NCBI GenBank assembly: GCA_040357565.1
Contig: JBDODJ010000045.1
DNA length: 64,000 nucleotides
Strand: one strand, 5' to 3'
From: Cercozoa sp. M6MM
Taxonomy: Eukaryota; Endomyxa: Ascetosporea
Below the pieces are notes generated by a model that ran no database searches, had not been told where the DNA came from, and worked only from the letters and a program-made list of their open reading frames with translations. Both the position numbers and the translations under genes were made by a program. Below are positions 50,870 to 61,901 of the stretch, piece by piece; the stretch's first letter is position 1; every line of letters begins with the position of its first letter.

Positions 50870-51398
50870 TTTGGGAAACAGTTGGCGCAGGAAGGATATG
50901 AGACTGGGGAAGGCCAAAAGTCTGAGAAGAACTCAATAATGCGGATAGCACAATGGAAAAACAGAACAAAAAAGAATGCTGTTGGTGAGCTGCCACAGAA
51001 AGGGAATTTCGGCAGCCACGCTCTGATCCAGTCGTGGTTGAAAGAAAATAATGGGAAAACCAAGCAGCTACGTCGCCGGTCACAGTGATGGCTTACCTCC
51101 TAGTGCACAGATGGGACAGGACTAAACTACAGCAGTAACAAGCAGTTAGTGCTGTTCCAGGTACGATCGTATCGTTATCAAGCAAGAATGAGTTGAAATG
51201 ACCACTGTCGATCGGGTCGTGTTCGTTATCAAGAATACGATGACTCAGCTCCTGTCAAACGTTCACCCACTTCATGGGTCCTTTTTTTAAGGATCTAGAA
51301 CATGATGATTTTCGTGTATACTGTAGCAAAGTTTAAAATCAATCGAATCTAGCACAGTTTTGGAGTGCGTCGGCCGTGATTTTAAGTCGGCCGTGATT
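50870..51398. other. Intergenic region
   Basis: About 530 bp with no supported gene. A 17-bp tandem duplication (CGGCCGTGATTTTAAGT, second copy CGGCCGTGATTTTACAT) at 51371-51404 touches the stop codon of the next gene. Confidence 0.5.
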
Positions 51399-51883
51399 TT
51401 ACATGTGCTTGTTGGCCTGTGCAATAAAATAAACGTCAGGTGAAGGCAGATAACGTCACGCACAGATTTGTGGAAGTGAACTCACGTGTTGCTCTTGTTG
51501 GAGTTGTGCAGCCCGGGCCCGAGCATTCTGAATCTCTTGCAACAGCCGTCGCTCTTCATCGCGTTCGTGTCGCGCGCGTGCCCAGTCCAGGTGTTCCTGC
51601 GTATGATGCGAAACTACTGAGCACAAGGCAGATGTGTGCATCGAGTACTTCAAGGTTGTTGGCGTGTCGTAACAGTCGCTCGACACGCGGGTCCTGCTGC
51701 CGTTGCTGTGAGGGGAACAACAGCGCTGTTAGCCAGCTCGGCGCAAATCTCGCCGCCAGAGCGATCACCACCTGTCGGCCACAGTTTGCAGAAAAACCTC
51801 GAATTAACTCCCATGTGTCAAATTTTGAATACCAGCACGACGAAAGCGATGAGAATGACAAAGCCATTGTCGGTCAAGATCAT
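51399..51883 (-). CDS. Small single-pass membrane protein with C-terminal coiled coil
   Basis: Spliced from about four or five exons. The ATG at 51883 opens 'MILTDNGFVILIAFVVL', continued after a 60-nt intron by 'VVIALAARFAPSWLTALLF', giving one long or two short membrane helices. A helical tail follows: 'QQDPRVERLLRHANNLE' and 'EHLDWARARHERDEERRLLQ', ending 'QEQHANKHM' with a TAA at 51399. Total about 100 residues. The N-out anchor with a charged coiled-coil tail resembles small organelle or ER membrane adaptors, but no family is recognised. Confidence 0.55.
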
Positions 51884-52205
51884 TTTTGGATATTTGCTTT
51901 TTGCAAGACCCAGAGACGGGCAGTCTGTTCTGAAAGTGAGAAAACACAACTAAATCAACGATTAAAACCAGAAAAGCGGGCCTGCGCGTCTCAACGAGGT
52001 TGCAGATCGGCTGGGATTTTCTTTATTTTTCTGGCCACCGAATGGTACAGGTGTACAGTTTTGCTGTCCAGCGTGCTGGAGCGGGGGCCGGTCTAATTGC
52101 GCGAAAGGAAGGCTGCTTGGTGCCACTGTGTGGGCCCTTGCCGCGTCACCGGGCTGATCGAGTCTCTGCAGCTCCATAGGATTCGGAAGCAAGCTACCCA
52201 TTTCA

Positions 52206-54340
52206 ATGTCGAGTGAAGAGGACCACGCAAACGAGGCCAGCCGCGACGAGGTATATGCTCTGGCTCAAACACAGGTGTTAGCGATGCGAATGCGATGCTT
52301 CTGTTGCATAGATTGACGAAAGGCCAGCGGGTCATGAGAACGAGGAGATGCCAAAGGTCCCTTTTCCATCGCTTGTGAGTTTGTGTTTGAGCTGTGTTGT
52401 GTGTTGCACAGGACGTGAGTGACAGCCCAGTCGAAGAAGAAGTCGAAGAGGACACTGTTGAAGCAAAGGTTGATGGCGATAAAGTCGAGCAGGCCCATGT
52501 TGAGACGGAGCGAGCTGAAACTGAAGCCACAACTGAAACCGAAACTGAAGCCGAAACTGCTGAAACTGAAGCCGACGCTTCCGCAGAGAGTGACAGCAGC
52601 ACGCAACTGGAGGCACATGAAGAAACAGAGTCGGAAGAACCCAGCAACGACCAGAACGCGGAGGAAGAGGAAACCGACGCGTCCAAACACGAAACCGTCG
52701 AAGGCGATGCCGAGCTGCCGGAGCGAACACAGGTGAACGAAACGCCGTTCGATCCCGATGTGCAGCGGAGTATCGAGGTAGCTGTCTTTACCCCCCCCCC
52801 CCCCCATTCCCATTCACCCCTCCCCCTGCTTGACTCAGGAACTGGACCATTTGAACGTGCGGAACGACCAGCTGCTGCAGCGTTTCTTCATGTCGATCAA
52901 CTCGGACTCTGCATCGGTACTTATGCTTTCGCCTCCATTACCCCCCCCTCCTTATTCTCCCTGCCTTTTTACTCCCCTGTAGACGAGCAAAACTGCGAGT
53001 GAGTGCGAGGAACGAGTGCTGTTTTCTGTGCTCACAGACACGGCAATTCTGTGCGATGACCACGCCAGTTCGCGTCACAGTGTGTCTGTCCAAACAAGTT
53101 TGTTGGGATGTACCTGCATGCTATTACCTGTGTAGACACTTCGGATCCGTCGGAGAGTGGCGTCAAGCGTGCCTTAGTGCTGACCGATCTGGCTCTGTAC
53201 CTGTTTCCGCCGCCTATGGAAGGTACGTGTCTTTACCCCCTCCCCTCCCTCTCATCCTTTAACCCCTTTACCCCTCGCTTGGCACAGTGGACGGACAGAA
53301 CTTCCTCGTGGTGACCGAGTACGAACAGATTCCGCTCGCCACGATTCGCGTCGTCTCGATTCCGTTCGCCTCGCAGATCACCACGAGTATATGTTTTTGT
53401 TAAGGCTGCGTTGTTGGTACATTATTATGGCACACTTTGGTACAGGTGGACATGATTTCGCCATTCGCACTTGCGATTTTGCCATGCACCTGTACGTTCG
53501 TGTTATTCTTGACCCCCTTAAGCCTTTACCACCTTACCCTTCCCCCCTCATGTTTTGTAGTACAAGACACCGTACACTGTGGCTCACTTCTGAAGCCGAA
53601 ACCCGTTCGCCTGTACCCCTTTATCTATACCCTTTTTGTTTCCCCTTTTTATTTCCCCTTTTTGTTTCCCCTTTTTATTTCCCCTTTTTGTTTAACCTCC
53701 CATTCTACTCCCCCCTGCCCCCTCTTGACCCAGTTGCTGGAGTCGATCTGTGAGGCGTTTCAAAACAGCACGGGCGCTCAGTTGTCGCTCCAGGTACTGC
53801 CTGTTTCACGGACTTGTTTGCTTGAGGTAGTAGCTCGGTGTCTACCGTGTGAGTAGCATGTCGAAAGAACGCGGTTACTCGACTCAGTTCATAGGTTTTA
53901 CGCTTCTACCCCACACCACTTTCTTTTTCCCCTCTCTACTTTCTTTGGCCTCTAACCCTCCCCCGACAGCGGCGAAATCTGGCAGCACGTGGAGCAGATT
54001 GAAGAGCGCGAGTGGGCGCAGCAGGAGCCGCTGCTGTGCACGCACTGCGAGCACCAGCGACTCGAAGTCGGCAAGGCACAGCTCCGCGCGGACGCCTGGC
54101 GGCGCGTCTACCTCGCACTGTACACGCAGCGACTGCGTATCTTTAGGTACACCCTTATTACCATTCTCGCCCTTCTACTCCTAGTCTCTTTGTCCCTTTC
54201 CCTTTGTCCCTTACCTTTCTTGCCTCCCCCCAGTTCCCGTGCCGAGTTGGAGGCGTGGCGTGAGGTAGCGCGAACTCCGGCGACGCAGAAGGCGCGTGCG
54301 CCCAAGGTGCCTGGTCAGAGCGACCTGCCGTTGCACCAGG

Positions 54341-54393
<53 letters not shown>

Positions 54394-54403
54394 NNNNNNN
54401 NNN

Positions 54404-54455
<52 letters not shown>

Positions 54456-55145
54456 ACATATATACACATACACACACACACATCTCCTATTTCCCTGCAT
54501 AATTGTGTTTTCCTGTGGCACAGTGGAGGGTAAGCACGGCCGTGTTCAAACGCAGTGTGTCGCAACTCGATAAGGACGCCGATCATGGTACTCTTTGTTC
54601 CTCTGCACTTTACCCTTACACATTACACCCCCCCCCCCCCCAGGTCTCGAACTGCGCTTTGATGAGTGCGTCACTGTCGACGGTCAAGTGCTACTGTCGC
54701 AGTGGGTACTCTTTCCGTTCTGTTACCTTTTTACGTCGCTCCCTTTGGGGTGGTCTCTGTTTAACTCTTGTGTTTCCGCAGTGCAACACAGTGCACCTGC
54801 TCAAGTTCTCGAGTCAGCAGGAGATGCAGGAGTGGTTTGACGCCGTGCAGAACCGCCGCACTCTTGCTGTGCAGAAGGGTAGTCCTCTCCCCTCTTATCT
54901 CTTTGTCTTGCGTGCTCTTGTCTCACTGCTCGTGTCTTATCTCAGAGGAAGACCGCATTCGCGCCATCCGAGGTGCCTTCTGTCCCACACATGTCTATGT
55001 CTGTGTCTGTGTCTGTGTCTGTGTCTGTGTCTGTGTCTGTGTCTGTGTCTGTGTCTGTGTGTGTGTCTGTGTGGGTTTCGATTCTGTCTTTGTGCATTGT
55101 TTTCGCTGCTCTGTAGCTGACTTCAAGAAGCGCCTGCAAACGTGA
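52206..55145 (+). CDS. PH-domain protein with acidic N-terminus
   Basis: The ATG at 52206 opens 'MSSEEDHANEASRDEVYAL'. A long exon (52412-52777) is almost pure Glu/Thr/Ala ('TETEAETAETEADASAE'). Next come 'ELDHLNVRNDQLLQRFFMS' and a beta-rich segment 'KRALVLTDLALYLFPPP' ... 'PLATIRVVSIPFASQ' resembling a lipid-binding TH1 or first PH-like fold. A helical exon reads 'WQHVEQIEEREWAQQEP'. The C-terminal PH domain reads 'LRFDECVTVDGQV' and 'HLLKFSSQQEMQEWFDAVQ', the typical last strand and helix with a conserved Trp. It ends 'ADFKKRLQT' at 55145. Probably a membrane or phosphoinositide-binding adaptor. About 14 exons with pyrimidine-rich introns, one broken by a 10-N gap. Confidence 0.7.
54347..54482 (+). 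repeat. (CA)n microsatellite with ~10-N gap (54394-54403) in an intron
   Basis: CA repeats flank a short N gap inside an intron of the PH-domain gene. Confidence 0.95.
54990..55072 (+). repeat. (TGTGTC)n repeat near the 3' end of the PH-domain gene
   Basis: About 12 TGTGTC hexamers in the last intron, before the final exon coding 'ADFKKRLQT'. Confidence 0.9.
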
Positions 55146-55700
55146 GCCGACCCCTTCGCTCTACGTGCGTTGTTCGTCAAGTCGAGCGGTTGCGTAGCAT
55201 TTACAACTTTACTGTACTACGCTATCGTGCATACGATACGACAGTACGTATACATTTGCGTCGCTTGCTATGGCCAACGCATGCCACTCTCAGCCGGGCA
55301 CTTTCAGCGTAGTAGACTGCGCTGAAAGGCTCTCCTTTGTCGATGTCCCGGTAGAGGACGACTATGTCGCACGGAGAGAGGCATACGCCGGCAGGAGCGT
55401 GAGACTCTCGCAAGCCATCTCTCGGAAGGATGAACCACGCGCCTCGGACTGAAGTAACTACACTGCGCTGAACTAACAAAGTACGTCGGTTAGCAGCTAG
55501 CGTAGGACTGGTACAGGGAAATACAGAATTGGTTTCTTCAGATAGTAGACCGAGCTAACTACGGACCAACCTTGAAGAACTGAAGGAGCCCTGGGAACTT
55601 CCAAAGGGGAACTACATACAGTATTGGTACTTAGTAGACTGAACTGGCTAGCGTACTGTAGGCTGGTAGCGCGGCGTCGTAGGTTTAGTTCAGTCTGGAT
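55146..55700. other. Convergent intergenic region with repeat fragments
   Basis: It lies between the 3' ends of the PH-domain (+) and 5-phosphatase (-) genes. Sequence related to the 16.2-16.9 kb element occurs at about 55501-55660; the rest shows no gene. Confidence 0.5.
55501..55660. repeat. Second copy (fragment) of the 16.2-16.9 kb inverted-repeat family
   Basis: The block 'GGGAACTTCCAAAGGGGAAC' near 55593-55612 matches the right arm at 16714 directly and the left arm at 16303-16323 in reverse complement. Flanking pieces 'GTTTCTT-AGTAGAC' (55532-55550) and 'AGTAGACTGAACT' (55634-55646) match the reverse complement of the left-arm outer end. The copy looks compact and degenerate. Confidence 0.5.
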
Positions 55701-57652
55701 CTACTCAACAGCGACAGCGCTCGTACTCTCACAGCAGCAACAGCACGCACGACGCCACAGCGAGCGATGAAGCCGCGCTTCGAGTCGGAAGGTGTCTTTA
55801 CAGGCGATGTGCGGCACGTGACATGTTGCTTCAAATGTCGCATACACCGGACGGTGGTCACTCACGCGAATCGACGGCACGCTACACCATTTCACCATCT
55901 GACAAACTAAAGGGATCAAAGAGCTTGCTGTACCTCGTATATTGCAGCAGCTTGAGGACGGGAAGAGCGTCGCTCTTGTTCCGATACAAGACTCGATCGG
56001 TCCAACCGGGGACCCTCCTTTTGCTGCTGCTGTCGTAGGTGTCACTGTCAGGGTCGAACTTGTAGGTCGGTGCAAAAGAGAGTGGGCCCTCCTGAAAGCT
56101 CGTGAAGGCGAGACCGTGCTCGCGTTGGTGCGAGAGCTGGTCGTTGGCACGCAGCACTTCCATCATGCCGCGTTCGATCAGGTGATCGACGGCACCTCGA
56201 TTTCCTGCAATTCGTGTACATAGTAAATTGAGCGCAACCTTCCAATCATTTAGACAATAACAAGAAAACGACACTGTACCATTGATGCGATAGTTGAGGT
56301 CGCCCGTCCATATTACTGCATCGAAGCGTTCCATGACGACGGAAGTTGACACCGTGTCATTTACCGGGTGCACCTGTAAGCAGCCTCGCCGCTGTTCAGT
56401 TTGATCAAACTCCGCAAATCGTAGGGAAGTGTACCTTCTTGCTGCCTCCGCGTAAGACAGAGATTCTGGAGACAGTAACACGTGACCTCCTAGGCGACTC
56501 TGCTCTCCTTTGAATAAGTGGAAACTCCTCAAGCAGGCACGGAGTCGAATACCTGCTCGAAAGAAGTTCTCGGGCACTCTTAACTGTCGCATGATGGCGT
56601 AACACTCCGCATTGCGACGTCTCACGTGTTTCGCTCCCTGGTTTAGGGCATAGGGGTATTGGGAGCTTCTAGACGATGGTTTGAAGTACTTACATGGTGC
56701 GCGTGCAAATGACTGTTCAGCACGAGGAACCTGGCAAGAGAACATACGTCAACTGAACCTGCCAGTCGCACGTATACAAGGCATGTTTACCTCGTTCCAC
56801 AGAGGTGTAGGGCACAATACACGGCGCCTTTGTTTCCCAATTTCACTCCCTTTTCATGCGGTTTGTGCACTGCACTCAATGCACACTTAGCATTGGAGCA
56901 GGCATGATAGAGTATGCGTCGATGAATGTACAAGCGCCTGTGGCGACAGTGCCCGTGTGCACGGCAGCGAGAAAAGGCAGGAGTGACCTCCTTACGAACA
57001 CGCTCAGGTGGATGGCCACGAGCGTGACGCTTGCGACTTGGTGCAACTCGTCGTCCGTTCTTCCTCGTTCGTAAGACACTGCCCGTAGCTCGCGCAACAG
57101 ATGCTTCTGTTCACAGTCGACTATACATTTAGGAGGAACAAAGAAATGAGAGGGAAGCGGACTGCACCTCCCATCGTCGTTTACTGAGCTTGAAAAACGA
57201 ACCTCGAATACTGCGCTGACACTCTTGCGTGCCAACGCACACGACGTCGCACGATCCCGCTAAGTTTGCCACATCATTGCACCATTTGGCAGTGGGGACT
57301 GATACAGATGCAATCTTTGCTACCCTCAACCAGCCACGGGCGCATGTTTGTGAGTTCGCCGTTTTGCCTTTCCTTTGTTACATCGATCCCGTGTACATTC
57401 CATGTCCTATGCGCAAACAACTGAAATGGGTAAGTAATGCGGAGATACAAACACTGCTGCCATGTCATGAAGGCGAGGAATTAGGGGATCGGAGAACATA
57501 ACTCACCCTGTCCATATTCGAAGCAACCGCGACGTGACCGTCGAGTCGTGAGTTGAAGAAACTGTCGTTCCCGTTTCCTGTGTTGGGCGGGAGCCTTGCT
57601 CAAACTCCACCCCGCCAGGAATTCGGACCGGAGCGATGCGTACGCGCCTCAT
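55701..57652 (-). CDS. Inositol polyphosphate 5-phosphatase catalytic protein
   Basis: The ATG at 57652 opens 'MRRVRIAPVRIPGGVEFE'. After splicing, the first catalytic motif reads 'IWTGTWNVHG' (intron about 57421-57510). Next are 'CVGTQE', 'SHLHAH'-like residues near 56700, 'VIWTGDLNYRI' (56285-56315), 'SFAPTYKFDPDSDTYD' (56030-56075), 'PGWTDRVLYR' (55980-56010) and 'SDHRPVYATFE' (55835-55870). These are the ordered motifs of the Mg2+-dependent 5-phosphatase family, which removes the 5-phosphate from PI(4,5)P2, PI(3,4,5)P3 or soluble inositol phosphates. All catalytic motifs look intact. Length and domain makeup suggest a stand-alone catalytic domain (type II/INPP5-like). Substrate preference cannot be told. 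Confidence 0.9.
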
Positions 57653-57850
57653 TTCTGGGCTACAGTACCTGCTGTCGCGTTTTAAAGGATATGTGGCTGT
57701 ATATTCAGTATCCCAAGGCTTTCAAGTTTGTTTTTCACAAACTTCCGCGCTGAGTCACCCCCGAGGGAAATAAACTGAAACTTGAACATTGCATTTTCGA
57801 TTCTATTGGAAGAGGTCGTTGAATTCGCGTTCAATTTGCTTCGCGGGCTG

Positions 57851-59508
57851 CTACAATCGATTTAGAGCCTTTTCCTCGGTCGGACGAAATCCAATCATTT
57901 CGTAAGTGAGATGGTGCTCCTGCATCGTATCCTCGAGCAGGCGACACGCGGTCCGATAGCGGTCTTTCATTGCACAGATTGTGTGAGTCAGTGCCGTGAT
58001 TTTCTCTTCCTTGACGGTGCAAATCTCTTTGAACCGACGCGCTGATAGCACTGCTTCGCAGAGCCGCTTTCCTAGTTTTTCAAACAGTTCAGGCGGAGGT
58101 CCAGTCAGTTGCTGCTCAAACTCATCTGCCGGCTGTTCTCCAACGACGTCTTCTTGTGGTTTTCGTGATTGTTCTTCGTCTCGCCAATTTAGCACTAGTC
58201 GTTCAACCACTTCGCGGAGCAGTAAATCCTGTGTCTCCAGTTCGTTGCTGATCTGCGAGACACGCCGCTCAAGAATCAAGTGCTCGAGACCTTCCTTGCG
58301 TTGCTTCTCAAGCACGTGTTTGGACAGTGCTGTCTCCTGCCGTTCCTGAGAAATTAAAAGCAAATCACTCATCGCCAGTAGTGATTCAGTGAATCTTCCA
58401 TATAGTAAATTACCAGCGAGCTTCTGACTTCGTCGCCTTGTTGTGTCAGCACCTCGTTTAGCCATCGTAACGTTTCGGCCTTCCCGTTCAAGGTCTCGGA
58501 GCGAGCGGTTGCAACCTTTAACTGGGCTCGAAGTTGAATGTAGTCTGTTTGTTTTTCCTCCATAAGCTTCACGCTTTCAATGAAGTTGCGCAAAGGCTCG
58601 CTGAGGGAGCGATTCTTCCGTATGGCTCTCCGAAGCTGACGGTCTTTTGTGGCACACCTTGCCTGAGCCTCCGCAACGTCGTTCTTCAGCGACTTGATTA
58701 GCTCCAAGTTCGAGTGCGTCACGTCGGTGAAGTAATGCTTCATATCTAACAACGACCGTTTGTGAGAGTCTAAAAGGTCTCGCACCCGATGTTGCTTTTC
58801 TGTTTCGACTTGGAGCACAATCTAAATTACAGACACTGTACATTCACACTGAACTCAAAAGTCAGCGGAAATCAAGTACGATACCTCTCTGCGTTGCTCG
58901 TCGCAAGCGGCTCTCAAGTCAGCGCATCTTTCAGCATGGCGAGCGATCAAAGCTCTCTGCCGTTGCATTGCCTCTCCTCGGATGGCATGCAAGGCACGAG
59001 CTTGCTCGAACCTTAAGCGCCACTCTACCCGTAAGCTGTCTATGGTTGTACGTGTCGCCGATGCACGTACCACCTCGGTGTCACGAGCTGTTTCCGCACT
59101 GAGAAGATCGTGCTCGCGGGCGCGGTTGAAGAGGCGAAGCACCGCCTTTTCGCATCGCTGAGCAAGTGTGCGCTCCTTTTCGCGTTCTTCTTCGCGAACG
59201 CCACACTTTAACTCATCCAGAGCCATCTCGTCTGCCATCTGTGAATCTCGCAGTTCATGCAACGAATTTCTCACTTCCTCGAGCAGTGTTGCGCTGCGAT
59301 CTCGCTCTAGTGTCCACAGCTCCAACGCCCTGTCGCGTTCCGCCTCGAACGTCACAAGTGCAGACCGCTCACCCTCGAGCTGCTGTTGCAGTGTGCGTGC
59401 AGTTTCGCGAAGCTTCGCGGCGACTTCGCTCACATCTCGCTCGGGGCTTTGACTTGTCGGTACCGAAGGCTTCGCTTTCTCTGCCGCCCGGCGTCGACGA
59501 GGAGGCAT
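57851..59508 (-). CDS. DRC4: Dynein regulatory complex subunit 4 (DRC4/GAS8)
   Basis: Three exons, 59508-58885, 58821-58414 and 58345-57851, each a multiple of three nucleotides, encode 508 residues. A basic N-terminus 'MPPRRRRAAEKAKP' precedes continuous coiled coil. Family-typical segments are 'MKHYFTDVTHSNLELIKSLK' (the conserved MK.Y..DIT..N..LI.SLK of GAS8), 'LSEPLRNFIE', 'LEHLILERRVSQISNELE' and the C-terminal 'TYEMIGFRPTEEKALNRL'. Human GAS8 is 478 residues, close to this length. DRC4 dimerises as a core rod of the nexin-dynein regulatory complex in motile cilia; DRC7 at 12.2 kb belongs to the same complex. The neighbour on its 3' side is the 5-phosphatase in the same orientation, about 200 bp away. 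Confidence 0.9.
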
Positions 59509-60209
59509 GTCTCTGCTTTTTGTGCGGACAAATGATCGTCGCTGAAACCACGAGCGGTCAGTATTTGCGCAGTTAGTTTGGTGCTTCTAGTAGGCCTGAC
59601 TGAGATTGAGCAAGTTCACGCAAAGTGGAACCTTGATTATTTGGGGTTTCAATCCAGATGTCGGCGAAACTCTCGCGTCAACACACAACTTGACTTGGAT
59701 GGATAGACGTGCGCTGCCAGCGTAGAAGGTGGTTAGGATTATACTGTACGACATGCACGCACAGCGAGGATCGTGTGACCGTGACTCACTTCATGTTCAG
59801 TTGAACAAAAATAAAAAACGTATGCGAGGAATGTAGTCGGATCCAACGAGCCGACTCATCGTCATGCGATGGATGCGATGGATCGACGAATGACTAGATT
59901 GATTCAGTTTTCAGTTTCGTTTTTCGAGTCCGTCGATAGCGAGTTCGTTTGTTTCAGTTCGATACGAGAAAATAAAACGAGCAAAAAGTTCTCGTCTGAT
60001 TCTTCACAACGAGAGCAGCGTCACCGATAGCATTGCGTCTTACCAATTGCACACACCTTACTCTGGCTCGCCCGTTTTGTTTCTCTATCTCTTTTCTAGC
60101 AGCCAACAAACTCAGCCACAAGCATGCTGGTGTCGCGATGGCGCATGCTTCAAAAACAACGCACGGCATTCAGCGATGTAGTTTTTGGGGGAGAAAAGTG
60201 ACAGATTCT
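59509..60209. other. Intergenic region upstream of DRC4
   Basis: About 700 bp between DRC4 (start) and the 3' end of the ankyrin gene, both minus-strand. It should hold the DRC4 promoter. No gene, repeat or RNA was recognised. Confidence 0.5.
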
Positions 60210-61110
60210 TTACCCACATTGGTCCAAAGCGTCGGCGATGACCGCTCGTCGCTTCTTGAGCTCGCCATCGACCAGCGCGCGCACTTGCGGACTCAAGCGG
60301 TCCCACATCGTTCGAATGCTGTCATGTACAGATGGTCACACTAAATGTGCCGCACAGTACACCAAAAAAGTGTGAGCACATACATGGGAGCAGGCTCACT
60401 CAATCGAATACCCGTGCCTTGCACTCGAGTCGATCGAGCCTATCGGAGGAGAAGCTTGTGCCGATGAGAAGAGGTGTCGAAAGTTCTACCTCTTCGATGG
60501 GCACACCTGCCTCCAACAGTAGTTTTGTGCATTCAGTCGAGCCGTCTTTGAGTGCGATAAATAGACTGAGTGAACACAACAGATGAATGGGGGGGGGGGC
60601 AGACACACAAGGACAAACACAACAAAGTACGGATTATCGTTCCAGCCGCCATATCCGATCAGTTGGAACATTGGCATGTCTGTTGCATTAGGATGTACTG
60701 AACATCTCGTGAGTCAATCAATGCATTGATACCACACTTGACAACCAGAGGCACGCATTTTAGAATCTCTTCCAGTGCCGTTGCTGCACAAAAACACATA
60801 ATCCCATAAACGCATGTACTGAGATGCAGAGAGAGTACTGTCTCGGTATCGTGTCGCCATCATCATCAAATTCAAGACATGTTCGCTGCCTGTTAGAGCA
60901 GAGATGCGTGCTGCACAAGTCAAGCAACACAGAAGGCGAATACCAAGTGTCTCATTGCGCAGCTCTTGCTGCAGCCACCGGACAAACTGCTGCGTTCGAC
61001 CAGTCGACAGTTGTTCTACGCACACACTCTCATCGACTGTAGCAAAATACAATAATCACAAAAGGGCACCCATTGGCGGAGCGGTCGCTTTCATCGGCGC
61101 CCGTCGACAT
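60210..61110 (-). CDS. Ankyrin-repeat-like protein (5' end uncertain)
   Basis: Exons read 'EQLSTGRTQQFVRWLQQELR' in part (60965-61035), 'ALEEILKCVPLVVKCGINAL' (60715-60780), 'MFQLIGYGGWNDNPYF' (60630-60680), 'LFIALKDGSTECTKLLLEAG' (60500-60570) and a last exon 'TMWDRLSPQVRALVDGELKK' ending 'DALDQCG' and TAA at 60210. The 'LFIAL..G...C..LLLEAG' and 'L...V...GIN.LID' segments are ankyrin-type helices. I placed the start at an ATG (61110, 'MSTGADESDRSANG'), but the phase of the first splice does not fit cleanly, so the 5' exon may be wrong. Confidence 0.5.
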
Positions 61111-61192
61111 TGCTCCTTACGTTGCTTCCTTCTGTGGTAGGTAGGCATGCATGCTCCATGCTAAACTGTGCTTGTGTTAGAGTTTGGGCAGC

Positions 61193-61901
61193 TTACAGCT
61201 CGCGTAGCCAGTAAACAGCAATTGAAGTGACAGCAACGGCCGTCACGGCACTCGCCACGTATAGTTTCCTGCCGGGACATGCAAAAAAAAAAAGAATAAC
61301 ACAACAACAAAAACAACGAACGTTCCGGCAACGTTCAGACATATCGACTCAGAAACCAAACCAACAAAATTGTACGAGGTCATTCGACCGTTAGAGTATG
61401 TGATGTACTCAGAAACAAGACCGATGCAGTGATCAGCGTAGCTGGCATCGCTTTTTAGGGCCTCGGCTCAATCGGCTCGGTGCACGAAGCCGCTGACAGG
61501 ACCGGACATAAAGCTGCTGACCAAACAGCAAAGAAGAAGTCCGAAAATGTGCGCACCAAAAGAGTACTCGTATCGAGACCGGGTGGTGCACAAACACCGT
61601 GTGATTATGACGTACACTCGTGTCGAGGCACCACTTACACGCAAACGGCACATGCGAGTTCTTCTGCTTTCGCTACTTCTCTCGATATCGGCTGTCAGCA
61701 GGTGCACATCAACCTGCCAAAGTTTATCCCAGTTGCTTTGTCGCTCTCAATTTCTGTCTTAGCTCGCTATACGCCGGTAGCACGCTCGACAACTTCGTTG
61801 AAAATGGGTTGATGCAGGGTCCTCTTCCGACGGAGAGCCCGGAGTGTATATTTTAACAATACAACTCTGTGCTGGTGAAGTTGTTGTGTTGAGGTAGTCA
61901 T
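61193..61901 (-). CDS. Small membrane protein of unknown function (tentative)
   Basis: The ATG at 61901 opens 'MTTSTQQLHQHRVVLLKY', basic 'TLRALRRKRTLHQP', then after an in-phase intron 'VDVHLLTADIERSSESRRT'. A hydrophobic exon reads 'FGLLLCCLVSSFMSGPV', and the last exon 'KLYVASAVTAVAVTSIAVYW' ends 'LREL' at a TAA (61193). This suggests an N-terminal cytosolic helix and one or two C-terminal membrane segments. The family is not recognised. Its start overlaps the start of the plus-strand gene by two bases, so one of the two models may be wrong. Confidence 0.4.
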
